A DNA stretch of 64,000 nt from an uncultured Prevotellaceae bacterium (GCA_900316475.1 ONDA01000007.1:1-64000); one strand, 5' to 3'; counted from the first letter of the stretch, positions 42,753 to 52,342 are shown. The notes: generated from the letters alone by a model not told the origin. Numbers and translations are program-made.

Positions 42753-44702
42753 ATGAAGGGAATGCTAAAGTCAACAATCAGCAAAAAGCGTATGGTGATT
42801 CTCGCACTGCTCACCATACACTGTTCACTATTCATAAGCCCTGTAAGGGCGCAGGTCGGTACATGGCGCAATTATCTGTCGTACCACGAACCACAGCAGA
42901 TTGTCAAAGCCGGCAATGGCCTCTTCGTACGGGCCTCCAACGACCTGTACCAGTATAACCTCACCGACCATAGCATCACCACTTACGACAAACTGACAGG
43001 ACTGAGCGACAACTATATCACCCACATCGCCTGGAACCAGCAGGCCAAGCGGCTCATCATCGTCTATCAGAACTCGAATATCGACCTGATGGACACGGCA
43101 GGCAATATCACCAATATCTCCTCCCTGTACCGCAAGGCTACAACAGAGGACAAGACCATCGACAGCCTCACCATCGATGCACAATACGCCTATCTCTACG
43201 CCCGCCTCGGTATCGTCAAGGTCGACATGAAACGGGCGGAAATCAGCGACACCTACACGAAGAACCACCCCGACTACCCCACGTCGCTGCCTGCATACGC
43301 CAATAACGACTGGGCTCAATATATCGACGTCGTCAAGACGCTCAAGCCCGGCGGACCAAAGTATAACTTCTTCCAGGAGTCAGTCTTCAAGGACGGCAAA
43401 CTCTATGCCACCGGCGGCTACTTCCTCTCCGGAACGGCAGAGTTCAACCGCCCCGGCACCGTTCAGGTATGGGACGGCAATGACTGGACAGTCTTCCAGG
43501 ATGAACTGGCCACCATCACCGGCTACGAATATGTGGACAACAACTGTATTGACATCGACCCGACAGATGCCAGCCATGTTGCCGTCGGCGGACGCTGCGG
43601 ACTCTACGAGTTCAAGGACGGACAGCTCCTGAAATACCATAACCAGCAGAACAGCCCTATACGAGGTGCTATGTCTGAAAATACTGAACTGCCCGACAAC
43701 TATAACCTCATCAACGGCGTCAAATTCGACAGCAACGGCCATCTGTGGGTGCTCAACAGTCAGGCGAAAGGCTCCAACCTGCTGAAGCTTACCAACGACG
43801 GACAGTGGAAGAATATGACTCAGAGTCTCCTCAACGAGAAAGACGGCGTCAGTATGCCGGGACTGAAGCAGATGTTCATCGACAGCCGCGGACTCCTCTG
43901 GTTTGTCAACTCACACTGGACGACGCCGGCTCTGTTCTGCTATAACATTAACACGAACAAACTCATCAGATACAACAACTTCACCAACCAGGACGGCACA
44001 CAGAACAGCATAGGTACCGTGAACTGCGTCTGCGAAGACTTAGAAGGCAATATCTGGACGGGCACCAACCAGGGACCGTTTATGATACAGAAGAGCGAAG
44101 CAGGACAGGAGAACATCACCTTCCAGCAAATCAAGGTGCCGCGCAACGACGGCAGTAACTTCGCCGATTATCTGCTGTCGGGCGTCAATATCAACTTCAT
44201 CGCCATCGACGGCGGCGGCCGCAAGTGGTTCGGCACTAACGGTGCCGGCGCCTTCCTGGTAAGTGCCGACAACATGACGCAGCTGCAATACTTCACCGCC
44301 GACAATTCCAAGTTGCTATCGAACACCGTCATGTCAATAGCCCTCAACCAGCAGACGGGCGAAGTGTTCTTCCTGACCGACAAGGGACTCTGTTCATACA
44401 TCAGCGATGCTACCACCACAGCAAAAGAGATGACGAAGGATAATGTCTACGCCTATCCTAATCCTGTCACACCCGACTACACCGGCCTTATCACCGTCGT
44501 AGGACTCACGCTCAATGCCGACGTGAAGATTCTCTCGTCGAACGGCAAGCTGATGGCTGAAGGCCGCAGCAACGGCGGCACCTTCACTTGGAATGGATGC
44601 GACCGCGATGGCAACCGCGTTGCCAGTGGCGTTTATATGGTCGTCACAGCTACTGACGACGGTAAAAAAGGTACAGTATGCAAGATAGCCGTCATCCGAT
44701 AA
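42753..44702 (+). CDS. porZ: PorZ-like type IX secretion system protein
   Basis: 649-residue secreted beta-propeller protein. A basic N-terminus and hydrophobic core (MVILALLTIHCSLFISPVRAQ) form the signal peptide. The mature start QVGTWRNYLSYHEPQQIVKAGNGLFVRASNDLYQYN, the propeller repeats (LDTAGNITN, GGRCGLYEFKDGQLL, DLEGNIWTGTNQG, DGGGRKWFGTNGAGAFL) and a C-terminal sorting-type domain (VYAYPNPVTPDYTGLITVVGL ... GVYMVVTATDDGKKGTVCKIAVIR) all fit PorZ. In Porphyromonas gingivalis PorZ sits at the cell surface and delivers anionic LPS to the sortase during cargo attachment. It lies 8 bp after rdgB and overlaps gtrA by 25 bp. Confidence 0.85.
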   Translation: MKGMLKSTISKKRMVILALLTIHCSLFISPVRAQVGTWRNYLSYHEPQQIVKAGNGLFVRASNDLYQYNLTDHSITTYDKLTGLSDNYITHIAWNQQAKRLIIVYQNSNIDLMDTAGNITNISSLYRKATTEDKTIDSLTIDAQYAYLYARLGIVKVDMKRAEISDTYTKNHPDYPTSLPAYANNDWAQYIDVVKTLKPGGPKYNFFQESVFKDGKLYATGGYFLSGTAEFNRPGTVQVWDGNDWTVFQDELATITGYEYVDNNCIDIDPTDASHVAVGGRCGLYEFKDGQLLKYHNQQNSPIRGAMSENTELPDNYNLINGVKFDSNGHLWVLNSQAKGSNLLKLTNDGQWKNMTQSLLNEKDGVSMPGLKQMFIDSRGLLWFVNSHWTTPALFCYNINTNKLIRYNNFTNQDGTQNSIGTVNCVCEDLEGNIWTGTNQGPFMIQKSEAGQENITFQQIKVPRNDGSNFADYLLSGVNINFIAIDGGGRKWFGTNGAGAFLVSADNMTQLQYFTADNSKLLSNTVMSIALNQQTGEVFFLTDKGLCSYISDATTTAKEMTKDNVYAYPNPVTPDYTGLITVVGLTLNADVKILSSNGKLMAEGRSNGGTFTWNGCDRDGNRVASGVYMVVTATDDGKKGTVCKIAVIR

Positions 44703-45112
44703 TACGACTATTTCTTGATATAACTTTCTTGAAGTTTATTACGGTTGGCATAGTGAATACTATTGTTGGCACAACCATCATGTTCGTATTCTATAATGTC
44801 TTTCACCTGAATTACTGGGTTTCGTCAGCATCGAATTATTTTTTCGGTAGCATCGTCAGCTACCTGCTCAACAAGCACTTTACATTCCGCTTCAAGGAAA
44901 AAGGCTGGTGGTCGCTGCTGCGCTTTGTCGTCAATATCGTCACCTGCTATCTGTTAGCTTACGGCATCGCCAAGCCTGTCATGAAATGGCTGCTTTCAGG
45001 ATTCAGCGTTACCATACAGGAAAACGTGTCGATGATGCTGGGGATGTGCCTTTTCGTGGTTTTCAACTATCTGGGACAGCGCTTTTTCACTTTTAAACAT
45101 CATAGAAAATGA
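44678..45112 (+). CDS. GtrA-family membrane protein
   Basis: 144 residues with four membrane helices. Family features are visible: FLKFITVGIVNTIVGTTIMFV, ASNYFFGSIVSYLLNKHFTFRFK and the ending NYLGQRFFTFKHH. GtrA-type proteins are thought to flip or help flip lipid-linked sugars across the inner membrane. It overlaps porZ upstream (25 bp) and the DUF6056 gene downstream (ATGA, 4 bp), so all three are translated together. Confidence 0.9.
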   Translation: MQDSRHPIIRLFLDITFLKFITVGIVNTIVGTTIMFVFYNVFHLNYWVSSASNYFFGSIVSYLLNKHFTFRFKEKGWWSLLRFVVNIVTCYLLAYGIAKPVMKWLLSGFSVTIQENVSMMLGMCLFVVFNYLGQRFFTFKHHRK

Positions 45113-46692
45113 GAAAGACAGCTGTTGCCTGTGTCGGGTTGCTTATCTTGGCTATTGTCGGTCTTATCAACTGGTACGCCACACCGACAATGTCCGACGA
45201 TGTGATGTACCGGTTTGTATGGCAACAGGAATGGCAATATCCATTTCAACGCATCGGGAGTCTCAGCGACGTCGTCGAGTCACAAATCGTACACTACTAC
45301 CATGTCAACGGCCGCACAGTCACCCATTCCATAGCGCAGATCATGCTGAATCTCGTACCAGAGAACATCGGCAAAATAGTCAACACGGCTATGTTCCTAT
45401 TACTTATTTGGTCGGTTGCCATACTCGTCGCGAAAGACAAGAAGCAGCGTCCTGACGTTGCCATCCTGTCATTCGGCATGATATTTCTCCTGATGAGTGG
45501 CTTTTGTTCCGCCTTTATATGGATGCCGTTTACCTATCTTTGGGCACTGGATATGACGATGCTGTTCCTGCTGATACTAAAGGAGACGGCAAACAGCAGC
45601 ATTACCTGGAAGACCATACCCCTCATACCCTTGTCATTCATCATGGGCTGGTCTCACGAAGCCATCGCCCTGCCCGTAGCGGTTGCGCTTTGCTGCTATA
45701 TGCTCTGCCATCACAAGAGACTGCTCACGCAAGCCAATACCTATTGCATCATAGCCTATATCGCCGGGGCAATGATGATTGTCACCTCACCATCACTATG
45801 GAACAGAGCCGACATAGAAGGCATCAGCCTTTCACAACGCTTACTCTACGGAGTCATCAACCTTCTGATGAATACCAGAATATCATGGCTGCTCGTGCTG
45901 ACGCTGGCTTTCAGAAAAAGCATTAAAGATTACGCCTATCCGCTTATTGCATGGATAACAGCCTTAGCTATTGTCATCGTCTGTGGTACCACTGTCGAGA
46001 GGGTTGCCATCTGTGCCGACTTCATAGCAATGCTTATTTGCCTGAGTATCTGGCAGGAGAAAATTAGGAAATACATGCTTTACACAACCATCATTCTCTG
46101 CGTCTGTATAGCTATTCCCGCCATTATATTGAATGAACAGAATGAACAGAACTATCTTTACCATCGCTCACAATTACAAACCGAGAACAGCCTTATCAAG
46201 GTACGGCAACTCGATGCAGACAGTAATTGGCTGACAAAGATGATTGCAAAAAGGTATGTATTCCCTACTGTTGAATTCGGTTTCTTCAGTTGCTATATGG
46301 CGTTTGACGAAGAAGATTCGAACAGTATGGCAGTCGCACAGCTATACAACAAAAAGTCGGTGGTGATGCTGCCTGAGGACGTTGTCAACAAGATAGAAAA
46401 CGACAGAAATGCCTACAAACACTTCGAAGCTGACGAGCACGAAGACCTGCTCATCAAACAAGTAGAGACTGGCAGGAAGATAAGTAGCGTAGTCTTCAAC
46501 CTTCACGAGGAAGTGCCGCTTACCTTCTACCAGCGGTTATTCACCTATCATGGTTATCAATACGCACTCGACCCGTTCAATTATCAACAGGTAAAAATAG
46601 GAAACAAGCAGTATTTAGTAATGACCATTCCGCCGACAAATATCCGCCGACGTATAAAAAGCATTAGCTTAATGCCAGCATACGCTCAATAG
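45109..46692 (+). CDS. DUF6056-family polytopic membrane protein (GT-C-like)
   Basis: 527 residues, about ten membrane helices, then a C-terminal soluble part. After the first helix come TMSDDVMYRFVW and HYYHVNGRTVTHSIAQIM, the Asp-Asp and N-G-R features of the DUF6056 group. The layout resembles GT-C glycosyltransferases that use lipid-linked sugars, which suits the coupled GtrA gene. A sugar-transfer role is inference. Its end overlaps the end of the convergent nadA by 29 bp. Confidence 0.8.
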   Translation: MRKTAVACVGLLILAIVGLINWYATPTMSDDVMYRFVWQQEWQYPFQRIGSLSDVVESQIVHYYHVNGRTVTHSIAQIMLNLVPENIGKIVNTAMFLLLIWSVAILVAKDKKQRPDVAILSFGMIFLLMSGFCSAFIWMPFTYLWALDMTMLFLLILKETANSSITWKTIPLIPLSFIMGWSHEAIALPVAVALCCYMLCHHKRLLTQANTYCIIAYIAGAMMIVTSPSLWNRADIEGISLSQRLLYGVINLLMNTRISWLLVLTLAFRKSIKDYAYPLIAWITALAIVIVCGTTVERVAICADFIAMLICLSIWQEKIRKYMLYTTIILCVCIAIPAIILNEQNEQNYLYHRSQLQTENSLIKVRQLDADSNWLTKMIAKRYVFPTVEFGFFSCYMAFDEEDSNSMAVAQLYNKKSVVMLPEDVVNKIENDRNAYKHFEADEHEDLLIKQVETGRKISSVVFNLHEEVPLTFYQRLFTYHGYQYALDPFNYQQVKIGNKQYLVMTIPPTNIRRRIKSISLMPAYAQ

Positions 46693-47623
46693 GCTTCACA
46701 GCCTTCTTGGCTATCTCCGGGTCAATCTCTATCGCCGGCGACTCGTTCTTCAGACAGTCATACACCTTTTGCAACGTGTTCATCTTCATATACTGACATT
46801 CGTTGCACCCGCAAGCCGCCGTCCCGTCGGCTTCTCCCAACGGTACCTCCGGCGGCACAGGTATAAACTCCTTGTCAGGGCACGAACGCTTCAACTCGTG
46901 CAATATACCGGCCTCCGTCGCCACAATATACTGTGTCGCACGGTTTTCACGGGCTACTCGCAACATATCCGCCGTACTGCCCTTCACGTCAGCCAACGCA
47001 AGAACCGGACCCTTACACTCCAGGTGAGCCATCACCACAGCGTCGGGGTACTGTTTCTTCAGCTCCACAATCTTTTCTACCGAGAAACGCTCGTGGACAT
47101 GACAGCCACCTTGCCACAACAGCATCTGCCGACCCGTCACCTCATTAATATAATTACCCAGGTTATAGTCAGGACCGAAAATCAGCTTGGCATCCTGCGG
47201 CAGCTGGTCGACCACCTTCTTGGCATTACCAGAAGTAACGACAACATCCGTCAATGCCTTCACGGCGGCCGTCGTATTGACATACGAGATGACTTGATAG
47301 CCAGGATGCTCGTCCTTAAACTTCTTCAAGTCTTCAGCCTTGCATGAGTCAGCCAACGAACAGCCGGCATTGAGGTCGGGACAGAGCACGGTCTTCTCTG
47401 GCGAGAGCAGCTTACAGGTCTCAGCCATAAAGTGAACACCGCACATGACCATCATCCGCGCATCGGTCTCGGCTGCCTTTCGCGCCAAGGCCAGCGAATC
47501 GCCAACGAAGTCGGCAATATCTTGTATGTCACCTATCGTATAATAATGTGCCAAGATGATAGCATCTTTCTCGCCGCACATCTTACGAATCTCAGCCTTT
47601 AATTCCTCGTTTGTCAACATCAT
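46664..47623 (-). CDS. nadA: quinolinate synthase A
   Basis: Condenses iminoaspartate with dihydroxyacetone phosphate to quinolinate in NAD synthesis, using a [4Fe-4S] cluster. The three ligand regions are visible: MCGVHFMAETCKLLSPEKTV, MAHLECKGPVLALADVKGST and CGCNECQYMKMN. IILAHYYTIGDIQDIADFVGDSLALA is the typical N-terminus. 319 residues, full length. Two adjacent start codons (47623 and 47620) cannot be told apart. nadB and nadC are not in the window. The upstream region is the candidate replication origin. Confidence 0.97.
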   Translation of the reverse strand: MMLTNEELKAEIRKMCGEKDAIILAHYYTIGDIQDIADFVGDSLALARKAAETDARMMVMCGVHFMAETCKLLSPEKTVLCPDLNAGCSLADSCKAEDLKKFKDEHPGYQVISYVNTTAAVKALTDVVVTSGNAKKVVDQLPQDAKLIFGPDYNLGNYINEVTGRQMLLWQGGCHVHERFSVEKIVELKKQYPDAVVMAHLECKGPVLALADVKGSTADMLRVARENRATQYIVATEAGILHELKRSCPDKEFIPVPPEVPLGEADGTAACGCNECQYMKMNTLQKVYDCLKNESPAIEIDPEIAKKAVKPIERMLALS

Positions 47624-48128
47624 ATTATATTATTTTTATTTTTTCTTTTTTTTTTAAAAGAATAAGAAATATATGGATGATATGCCGTTGATAAGTTCAA
47701 AACTTTCCATCGGAATCCTTGTCAGTTTGATTATCCACTTGGGATTGTAAGCTTTTCACACCTATTGTTGATTCTAACTTATTGGTTCTTTGAACTGTTT
47801 GGCAGTTATCCACAATTTCAAATTTTGGTGCAAAATTAATAAGTTTATATCTTTTTCCCGCAAAAAAGCGTGGAAATCTTTCTGAAAACCTGCAAATAAC
47901 TGTGTGGATATCCCCGTTTGGAGTCGTATGGCAGGAAAAATACCAACTTTTCCACTTGTTATGAACGGGGTTATCCACATAGTTTTCCACAATTTATTTT
48001 GTTGTTTTGCGCAAAATCATTATCGGCGCAAGGGGAAAAATGGTGACGCTCTTTTTCAACGTATGCGCGTGATATTCACTTTTTTTTAGTACCTTTGCAA
48101 CCAAAATAAGATACGATGCTTGAGAACC
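47624..48128. other. candidate replication origin: DnaA-box cluster beside an AT-rich tract
   Basis: No gene in these 505 bp. Perfect DnaA boxes TTATCCACA at 47806-47814 and 47971-47979. One-mismatch boxes at 47731-47739 (TTATCCACT), 47903-47911 (minus strand, ATATCCACA) and 47983-47991 (TTTTCCACA). A nearly pure A/T tract covers about 47624-47675. The flanking genes nadA and trmH point away from it. These are usual features of bacterial origins. dnaA is not in the window, as is common in Bacteroidota. The trmH promoter box TACCTTTG lies at 48090-48097. Confidence 0.5.
48090..48097 (+). promoter_or_regulatory. -7 box of the TrmH-family gene
   Basis: TACCTTTG, 31 bases before the ATG at 48129. 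Confidence 0.6.
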
Positions 48129-48668
48129 ATGCCAAAGAAAGTTAGAACCATAGAGATGCAACGCCTCTCGGTAGAGGAGTTCCGCGAGGCCGACAAACTG
48201 CCGTTGGTGGTTGTACTCGACGATGTCAGGTCGATGCACAATGTGGGCAGCGTGCTGCGCACGGGAGATGCTTTCCGTGTAGAGGCGGTCTACCTGTGTG
48301 GCATTACGTCGACGCCGCCGTCGGCAGAGATTCACAAGACGGCGCTCGGTGCCGAGGACAGCGTGGCGTGGCGCTATTTCCCGACAGCGTCAGAGGCTGT
48401 CCGCCAGTTGCAAAGCGACGGCTATATCGTCTATAGTGTGGAGCAGGTGGAGCACTCCACGAAGCTACAACGCTTCGTGGCGGAGAAGGGTCGCCGTTAT
48501 GCCGTAGTCCTGGGCAACGAAGTAAAAGGTGTCCACCAGGAAGTAGTGGACACCTCGGATGGTTGTCTTGAGATTCCCCAGCTGGGCACGAAGCACTCTA
48601 TGAATGTCTCCGTGACAGCCGGCATCGTCATTTACAAGTTTGCTGAGCAACTGATACTGACGACTTAG
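48129..48668 (+). CDS. TrmH/SpoU-family RNA methyltransferase
   Basis: 179 residues; 2'-O-ribose methyltransferase of the trefoil-knot SPOUT class. Motif 1 is [24 protein letters not shown]. Motif 2 is [17 protein letters not shown]. Motif 3 is [25 protein letters not shown]. Whether it modifies tRNA or rRNA cannot be told. The ATG at 48129 ([13 protein letters not shown]) is preferred over a TTG three codons upstream. Its stop overlaps the stop of the convergent rubredoxin gene by 4 bp. Confidence 0.93.
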   Translation: MPKKVRTIEMQRLSVEEFREADKLPLVVVLDDVRSMHNVGSVLRTGDAFRVEAVYLCGITSTPPSAEIHKTALGAEDSVAWRYFPTASEAVRQLQSDGYIVYSVEQVEHSTKLQRFVAEKGRRYAVVLGNEVKGVHQEVVDTSDGCLEIPQLGTKHSMNVSVTAGIVIYKFAEQLILTT

Positions 48669-48829
48669 TCTTCTGCAGGCTCGAAGTCGTCCTTGCCAAC
48701 ACCGCAGAGCGGGCATACCCAATCCTCAGGGATGTCTTCAAAGGCTGTGCCTGGCTGGATGCCGCTATCGGGATCGCCGGCAGCGGGGTCGTACACGTAA
48801 CCGCATACATTGCATACGTACTTTTTCAT
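48665..48829 (-). CDS. rubredoxin
   Basis: 54-residue one-iron electron carrier. Both C-x2-C knuckles are present: [11 protein letters not shown] and [15 protein letters not shown]. Rubredoxins pass electrons to peroxide-, oxygen- or NO-reducing partners in anaerobes. The start codon overlaps the stop of the upstream glycosyltransferase gene (ATGA, 48826-48829), so it is the third gene of the DUF4254-GT9-rubredoxin operon. This association looks positional rather than functional. Confidence 0.96.
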   Translation of the reverse strand: MKKYVCNVCGYVYDPAAGDPDSGIQPGTAFEDIPEDWVCPLCGVGKDDFEPAED

Positions 48830-49893
48830 AAGCTTGTTGTTGTTTTTTGGTTAATAATCTGTTCGATTTTCTCGATAATCTGTTCTGGTTTGATAAGGGT
48901 CATACAGGCCATGTCGCCGCGTCGGCACGGACGGTTGCCGTAGATGCTGCACGGACGGCAGTCGAGGTCGGCCTGGATGGCGTTCTCGGCAGCCTGTCGC
49001 CAGCCCATGAAGCCGGCATAGGGGTGTGTGGCTCCCCAGACGCTGACGACGGGTGTGGCGGTGAGCGACGCCAGGTGCATGTTCGACGAGTCCATGGAGA
49101 ACATGACGTCGAGGTGGCTCATGAGGATAAGTTCTTGATGCATATTCTCAAGATGCTTGCTGACATAGACGCATTGCGGCAGATCGCGGCACCACTGTGT
49201 GAACAGCTCGTCCTCGTGGTGACCCTTTCCGAAGAGGAAGATGCGCGCCTTGGGATGCAGCTTGATAAGTTGCTCGACAACCTGACGGGTGCGGTCGGTA
49301 GGATATTCCTTTCCGGGGTGGGCAGCCGTGGGTGCCACGCCTATCCATTGTTCGAAATTCTTTTTCGGGCCAATGATGGCGGGCAGCAGGTTAAGGTTGC
49401 CACCTTCCGGCGGGAAAAGCGACTGGAACTCCACTTTCACGGGGTAGCCTAACTTTGCCAGCACTTCGGCATAGTTCTCGAAGGGTGTGGGCAGTGGCGC
49501 CATGACTTTGTTCTTGGCAGCGACAAGCCGTCGGCGCAGCTTACGGTGCTTATTGATGTGCTCTACGCGATAGAAACCCATATTGAAACGCATACACAGA
49601 TATTCCGACCGTAACACGTTGTGGAAGTCGGCTATCTTGGTAAACTGTTTCGACGTCAGGCGGCGGTAAAGCGCATTGAGACCTTTCACGCCATGATACT
49701 CGCGTTTAAGGTCAGCCTCCATGAAGTTGACGTTAGGCGCCAGGTCTTCAAAGAAAGGCCGGGCAAACTTACGGCTGAGCACGGTGATGCGTATATTAGG
49801 ATACTGCATAGCCAGTGAGTAGACCACTGGCACAGCCATAGCTACGTCGCCTATGGCCGAAAAGCGTATGATGAGAATATGCTCTTTCTTCAC
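48826..49893 (-). CDS. glycosyltransferase family 9 (heptosyltransferase-like)
   Basis: 355 residues; ADP-heptose:LPS heptosyltransferase family, acting in the cytosol on lipooligosaccharide core. The N-terminus [22 protein letters not shown] has the typical D-x-A motif. The sugar-nucleotide half shows [17 protein letters not shown] and [28 protein letters not shown] cysteine-rich patch ([21 protein letters not shown]) near the C-terminus is common in Bacteroidota members. The start overlaps the DUF4254 stop (ATGA) and the stop overlaps the rubredoxin start. Confidence 0.92.
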   Translation of the reverse strand: MKKEHILIIRFSAIGDVAMAVPVVYSLAMQYPNIRITVLSRKFARPFFEDLAPNVNFMEADLKREYHGVKGLNALYRRLTSKQFTKIADFHNVLRSEYLCMRFNMGFYRVEHINKHRKLRRRLVAAKNKVMAPLPTPFENYAEVLAKLGYPVKVEFQSLFPPEGGNLNLLPAIIGPKKNFEQWIGVAPTAAHPGKEYPTDRTRQVVEQLIKLHPKARIFLFGKGHHEDELFTQWCRDLPQCVYVSKHLENMHQELILMSHLDVMFSMDSSNMHLASLTATPVVSVWGATHPYAGFMGWRQAAENAIQADLDCRPCSIYGNRPCRRGDMACMTLIKPEQIIEKIEQIINQKTTTSL

Positions 49894-50495
49894 TTCTTCT
49901 GATAGAGGATGGGGTTTGTCGACGGGTCGTTGTACATTTTCATCTGGCGATATACCTTCATGTAAATGCGTCCGGCCTGTATGTCTTCCAACAACTGGTC
50001 AATGGCTGTCGAAAGGTCTACCTGCTGTTCCAGTAGTACGTCGAGTTTAGCTTGGCAACGCTGTAGATGGTCTGCTGTGGCGTCAGTACGATTCACCTGT
50101 TCCTGCATATGGTAGATTTTCAGGGCGAGGATGCTCAGACGGTCGACGGCCCATGCCGGGCTCTCAGTGTTGAGCCGTGCCGTTGGCAAGGGTTTCACTT
50201 CACTATAGGTCTGACGGAAATAGCTATCAATTTGTTCCACTAAGTCCGTGCGGTCCTGATTCGACTTGTCGATGCGGCGCTTCAGTGTCAATGCCTCGAC
50301 AGGGTCAATGTCTGGGTCGCGGATGATGTCCTCGTAGTGCCACTGGACGGTATCAATCCAGCACTTTTGATAGAGCGCGTTGTCAATAGTACCCTCCTGA
50401 TATGGATTCTTGATAGGCGTATCAACATTGTCTGTCACATGATAATCCTTGATCGTCTGAACAAAGATTTGGTTTGCGTGTTCTGTAAAACTCAT
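49890..50495 (-). CDS. DUF4254 protein
   Basis: 201 residues matching DUF4254, an all-helical Bacteroidota family of unknown function: YQEGTIDNALYQKCWIDTVQWHYEDIIRDPDI, KRRIDKSNQDRTDLVEQID, SPAWAVDRLSILALKIYHMQEQ. It is regularly found beside heptosyltransferase genes, as here (4-bp overlap), which suggests a part in lipooligosaccharide assembly. Promoter box TATCTTTG at 50518-50525. Confidence 0.9.
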   Translation of the reverse strand: MSFTEHANQIFVQTIKDYHVTDNVDTPIKNPYQEGTIDNALYQKCWIDTVQWHYEDIIRDPDIDPVEALTLKRRIDKSNQDRTDLVEQIDSYFRQTYSEVKPLPTARLNTESPAWAVDRLSILALKIYHMQEQVNRTDATADHLQRCQAKLDVLLEQQVDLSTAIDQLLEDIQAGRIYMKVYRQMKMYNDPSTNPILYQKK

Positions 50496-50517
50496 AGTCG
50501 CTTGTATTTTTAGGCTA

Positions 50518-50525
50518 CAAAGATA
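50518..50525 (-). promoter_or_regulatory. -7 box of the DUF4254-GT9-rubredoxin operon
   Basis: TATCTTTG on the minus strand, 22 bases before the ATG. Confidence 0.6.
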
Positions 50526-50617
50526 ATGTAAACCGAATTAAATACCAAATTTTTTTATGAATTTTTGCTCACATACACCCTATTTGTGCAATTTAGAATA
50601 ACTTTTTCTGAAAAAAA

Positions 50618-50649
50618 TTTGCGTAACTGACGGAAAATGTGTTACTTTG
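50618..50649 (+). promoter_or_regulatory. acpP promoter
   Basis: TTTG at 50618-50621, 20-base gap, TTACTTTG at 50642-50649 (one mismatch to TAnnTTTG). The start codon is 76 bases further on, so acpP has a long leader. Confidence 0.55.
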
Positions 50650-50725
50650 CACCCGATTTCGGCGTGAAGCCGTAAAAAATTTCAAGATAGCAAAATCATT
50701 ATTAACAATTAAAGTATTAAAAATT

Positions 50726-50962
50726 ATGTCAGAAATTGAAAGCAAAGTAAAGGCAATTATTGTAGACAAATTGGGTGTTGACGAAGCAGAAGTTAAGCCC
50801 GAAGCAAGTTTCACAAACGACCTCGGCGCTGATTCATTAGATACCGTTGAGTTGATTATGGAGTTCGAGAAGGAGTTTGGTATTTCAATTCCCGATGATA
50901 AGGCTGAGAAGATTGCCACTGTTGGCGACGCTATTGCTTATATCGAGGAAAATCAAAAATAA
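50726..50962 (+). CDS. acpP: acyl carrier protein
   Basis: 78-residue carrier of the growing fatty acyl chain. The 4'-phosphopantetheine site is Ser in [21 protein letters not shown]. The start is [16 protein letters not shown] at 50726. The open frame upstream covers the leader and promoter. It is followed by a large hairpin and then fabF. Confidence 0.98.
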   Translation: MSEIESKVKAIIVDKLGVDEAEVKPEASFTNDLGADSLDTVELIMEFEKEFGISIPDDKAEKIATVGDAIAYIEENQK

Positions 50963-50971
50963 TAAGTTAAA

Positions 50972-51070
50972 AGTGAAGAGTGAAGAGTGAAGAATTTGCT
51001 ACCGCACTTCACAAATTGTGAATAGTAGGTCGGCAGCAAATTCTTCACTTTTTACTCTTCATTCTTCACT
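50972..51070 (+). promoter_or_regulatory. large hairpin between acpP and fabF
   Basis: Heptamer repeats AGTGAAG begin the left arm. AGTGAAGAATTTGCT (50986-51000) pairs perfectly with AGCAAATTCTTCACT (51035-51049), and weaker pairing continues outward. The loop holds its own palindrome TTCACAA-at-TTGTGAA. It could act as a processing site, a stability element for acpP mRNA, or an attenuator lowering fabF relative to acpP. Confidence 0.6.
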
Positions 51071-51079
51071 GAATAAATT

Positions 51080-52342
51080 ATGGAATTAAAAAGAGTAGTT
51101 GTAACAGGCTTGGGTGCTGTTACGCCCGTCGGCAACACTCCTGATGAGATGTGGAAGAACCTGCTCGACGGAGTCAGTGGTGCCGCACCTATTACAAGTT
51201 TCGATACAACCTTATTCAAGACGAAGTTTGCCTGTGAGGTGAAGAACCTCAACGTGAACGACTATCTGGACCGTAAGGAGGCCCGCAAGATGGACCGCTA
51301 CACGCAGCTGGCACTCATTGCTGCCAAGCAGGCTGTAGAGGACAGCGCTATGAACCTGGATACCGAGGACAAGAACCGCATTGGCGTCGTCTTCGGCGTG
51401 GGTATCGGTGGCATCAAGACGTTCGAGGACGAGGTGAAGTACTATGGTGTTCACGAGGCCGACGGTCCTAAGTTCAACCCCTTCTTCATCCCGAAGATGA
51501 TTGCCGACATTGCTGCCGGACAGATTAGTATCATGTATGGCTTCCACGGCCCCAACTATATTACGTCTTCGGCCTGCGCTTCATCGTCGAACGCACTGGC
51601 TGACGCCTTTAACCTTATCCGTCTGGGCAAGGCTAACGCCATCGTTGCCGGTGGTGCCGAGGCTGCTATCTGCGCCTGTGGCGTAGGTGGCTTTAACGCC
51701 ATGCACGCCCTGTCGACACGCAACGACGAGCCCGAGAAGGCCAGCCGTCCGTTCAGCGCCAGCCGCGACGGATTCGTCATGGCCGAGGGTGCCGGCTGCC
51801 TCATCCTTGAGGAACTGGAGCATGCCAAGGCCCGTGGTGCCAAGATCTATGCCGAGATGGTTGGTGCCGGCATGAGTGCCGACGCTCACCACATCACGGC
51901 CTCGCACCCCGAGGGACTGGGAGCCAAGCTCGTCATGCAGAACGCTCTGGAGGATGCCCAGCTGCAGCCCGAAGACATCGACTATATCAATGTTCACGGC
52001 ACGTCGACCCATGTGGGCGACATCAGCGAGGCGAAGGCTATCAAGGAAGTCTTCGGCGACGCTGCCTTCAAGCTGAACATCTCGTCGACGAAGTCCATGA
52101 CGGGTCACCTGCTCGGTGCTGCCGGTGCCGTTGAGGCTATGGTCACCGTGCTGGCCGTGCAGAACGACATCGTGCCGCCCACCATCAACCACGAAGAGGG
52201 CGACAACGACCCGGAGATTGACTATAACCTGAACTTCACCTTCAACAAGGCTCAGAAGCGCACCGTGCGTGCCGGACTCAGCAACACGTTCGGCTTCGGC
52301 GGACACAACGCCTGCGTCGTCTTTAAGAAGTTTTCTGACTAG
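51080..52342 (+). CDS. fabF: beta-ketoacyl-ACP synthase II
   Basis: 420-residue condensing enzyme that elongates acyl-ACP with malonyl-ACP. Catalytic Cys in TSSACASSSNALADAF, His in NVHGTSTHVGD, and Lys-x4-His in STKSMTGHLLGAAGAVEAM. The start MELKRVVVTGLGAVTPVG is standard. Follows acpP as is usual in bacteria, separated by the hairpin. Confidence 0.97.
   Translation: MELKRVVVTGLGAVTPVGNTPDEMWKNLLDGVSGAAPITSFDTTLFKTKFACEVKNLNVNDYLDRKEARKMDRYTQLALIAAKQAVEDSAMNLDTEDKNRIGVVFGVGIGGIKTFEDEVKYYGVHEADGPKFNPFFIPKMIADIAAGQISIMYGFHGPNYITSSACASSSNALADAFNLIRLGKANAIVAGGAEAAICACGVGGFNAMHALSTRNDEPEKASRPFSASRDGFVMAEGAGCLILEELEHAKARGAKIYAEMVGAGMSADAHHITASHPEGLGAKLVMQNALEDAQLQPEDIDYINVHGTSTHVGDISEAKAIKEVFGDAAFKLNISSTKSMTGHLLGAAGAVEAMVTVLAVQNDIVPPTINHEEGDNDPEIDYNLNFTFNKAQKRTVRAGLSNTFGFGGHNACVVFKKFSD

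Noticed and set aside
47641-48000. Small frames in the candidate origin region as genes
   Set aside because: They are low in coding character, overlap DnaA boxes, and have no promoter box or start context.
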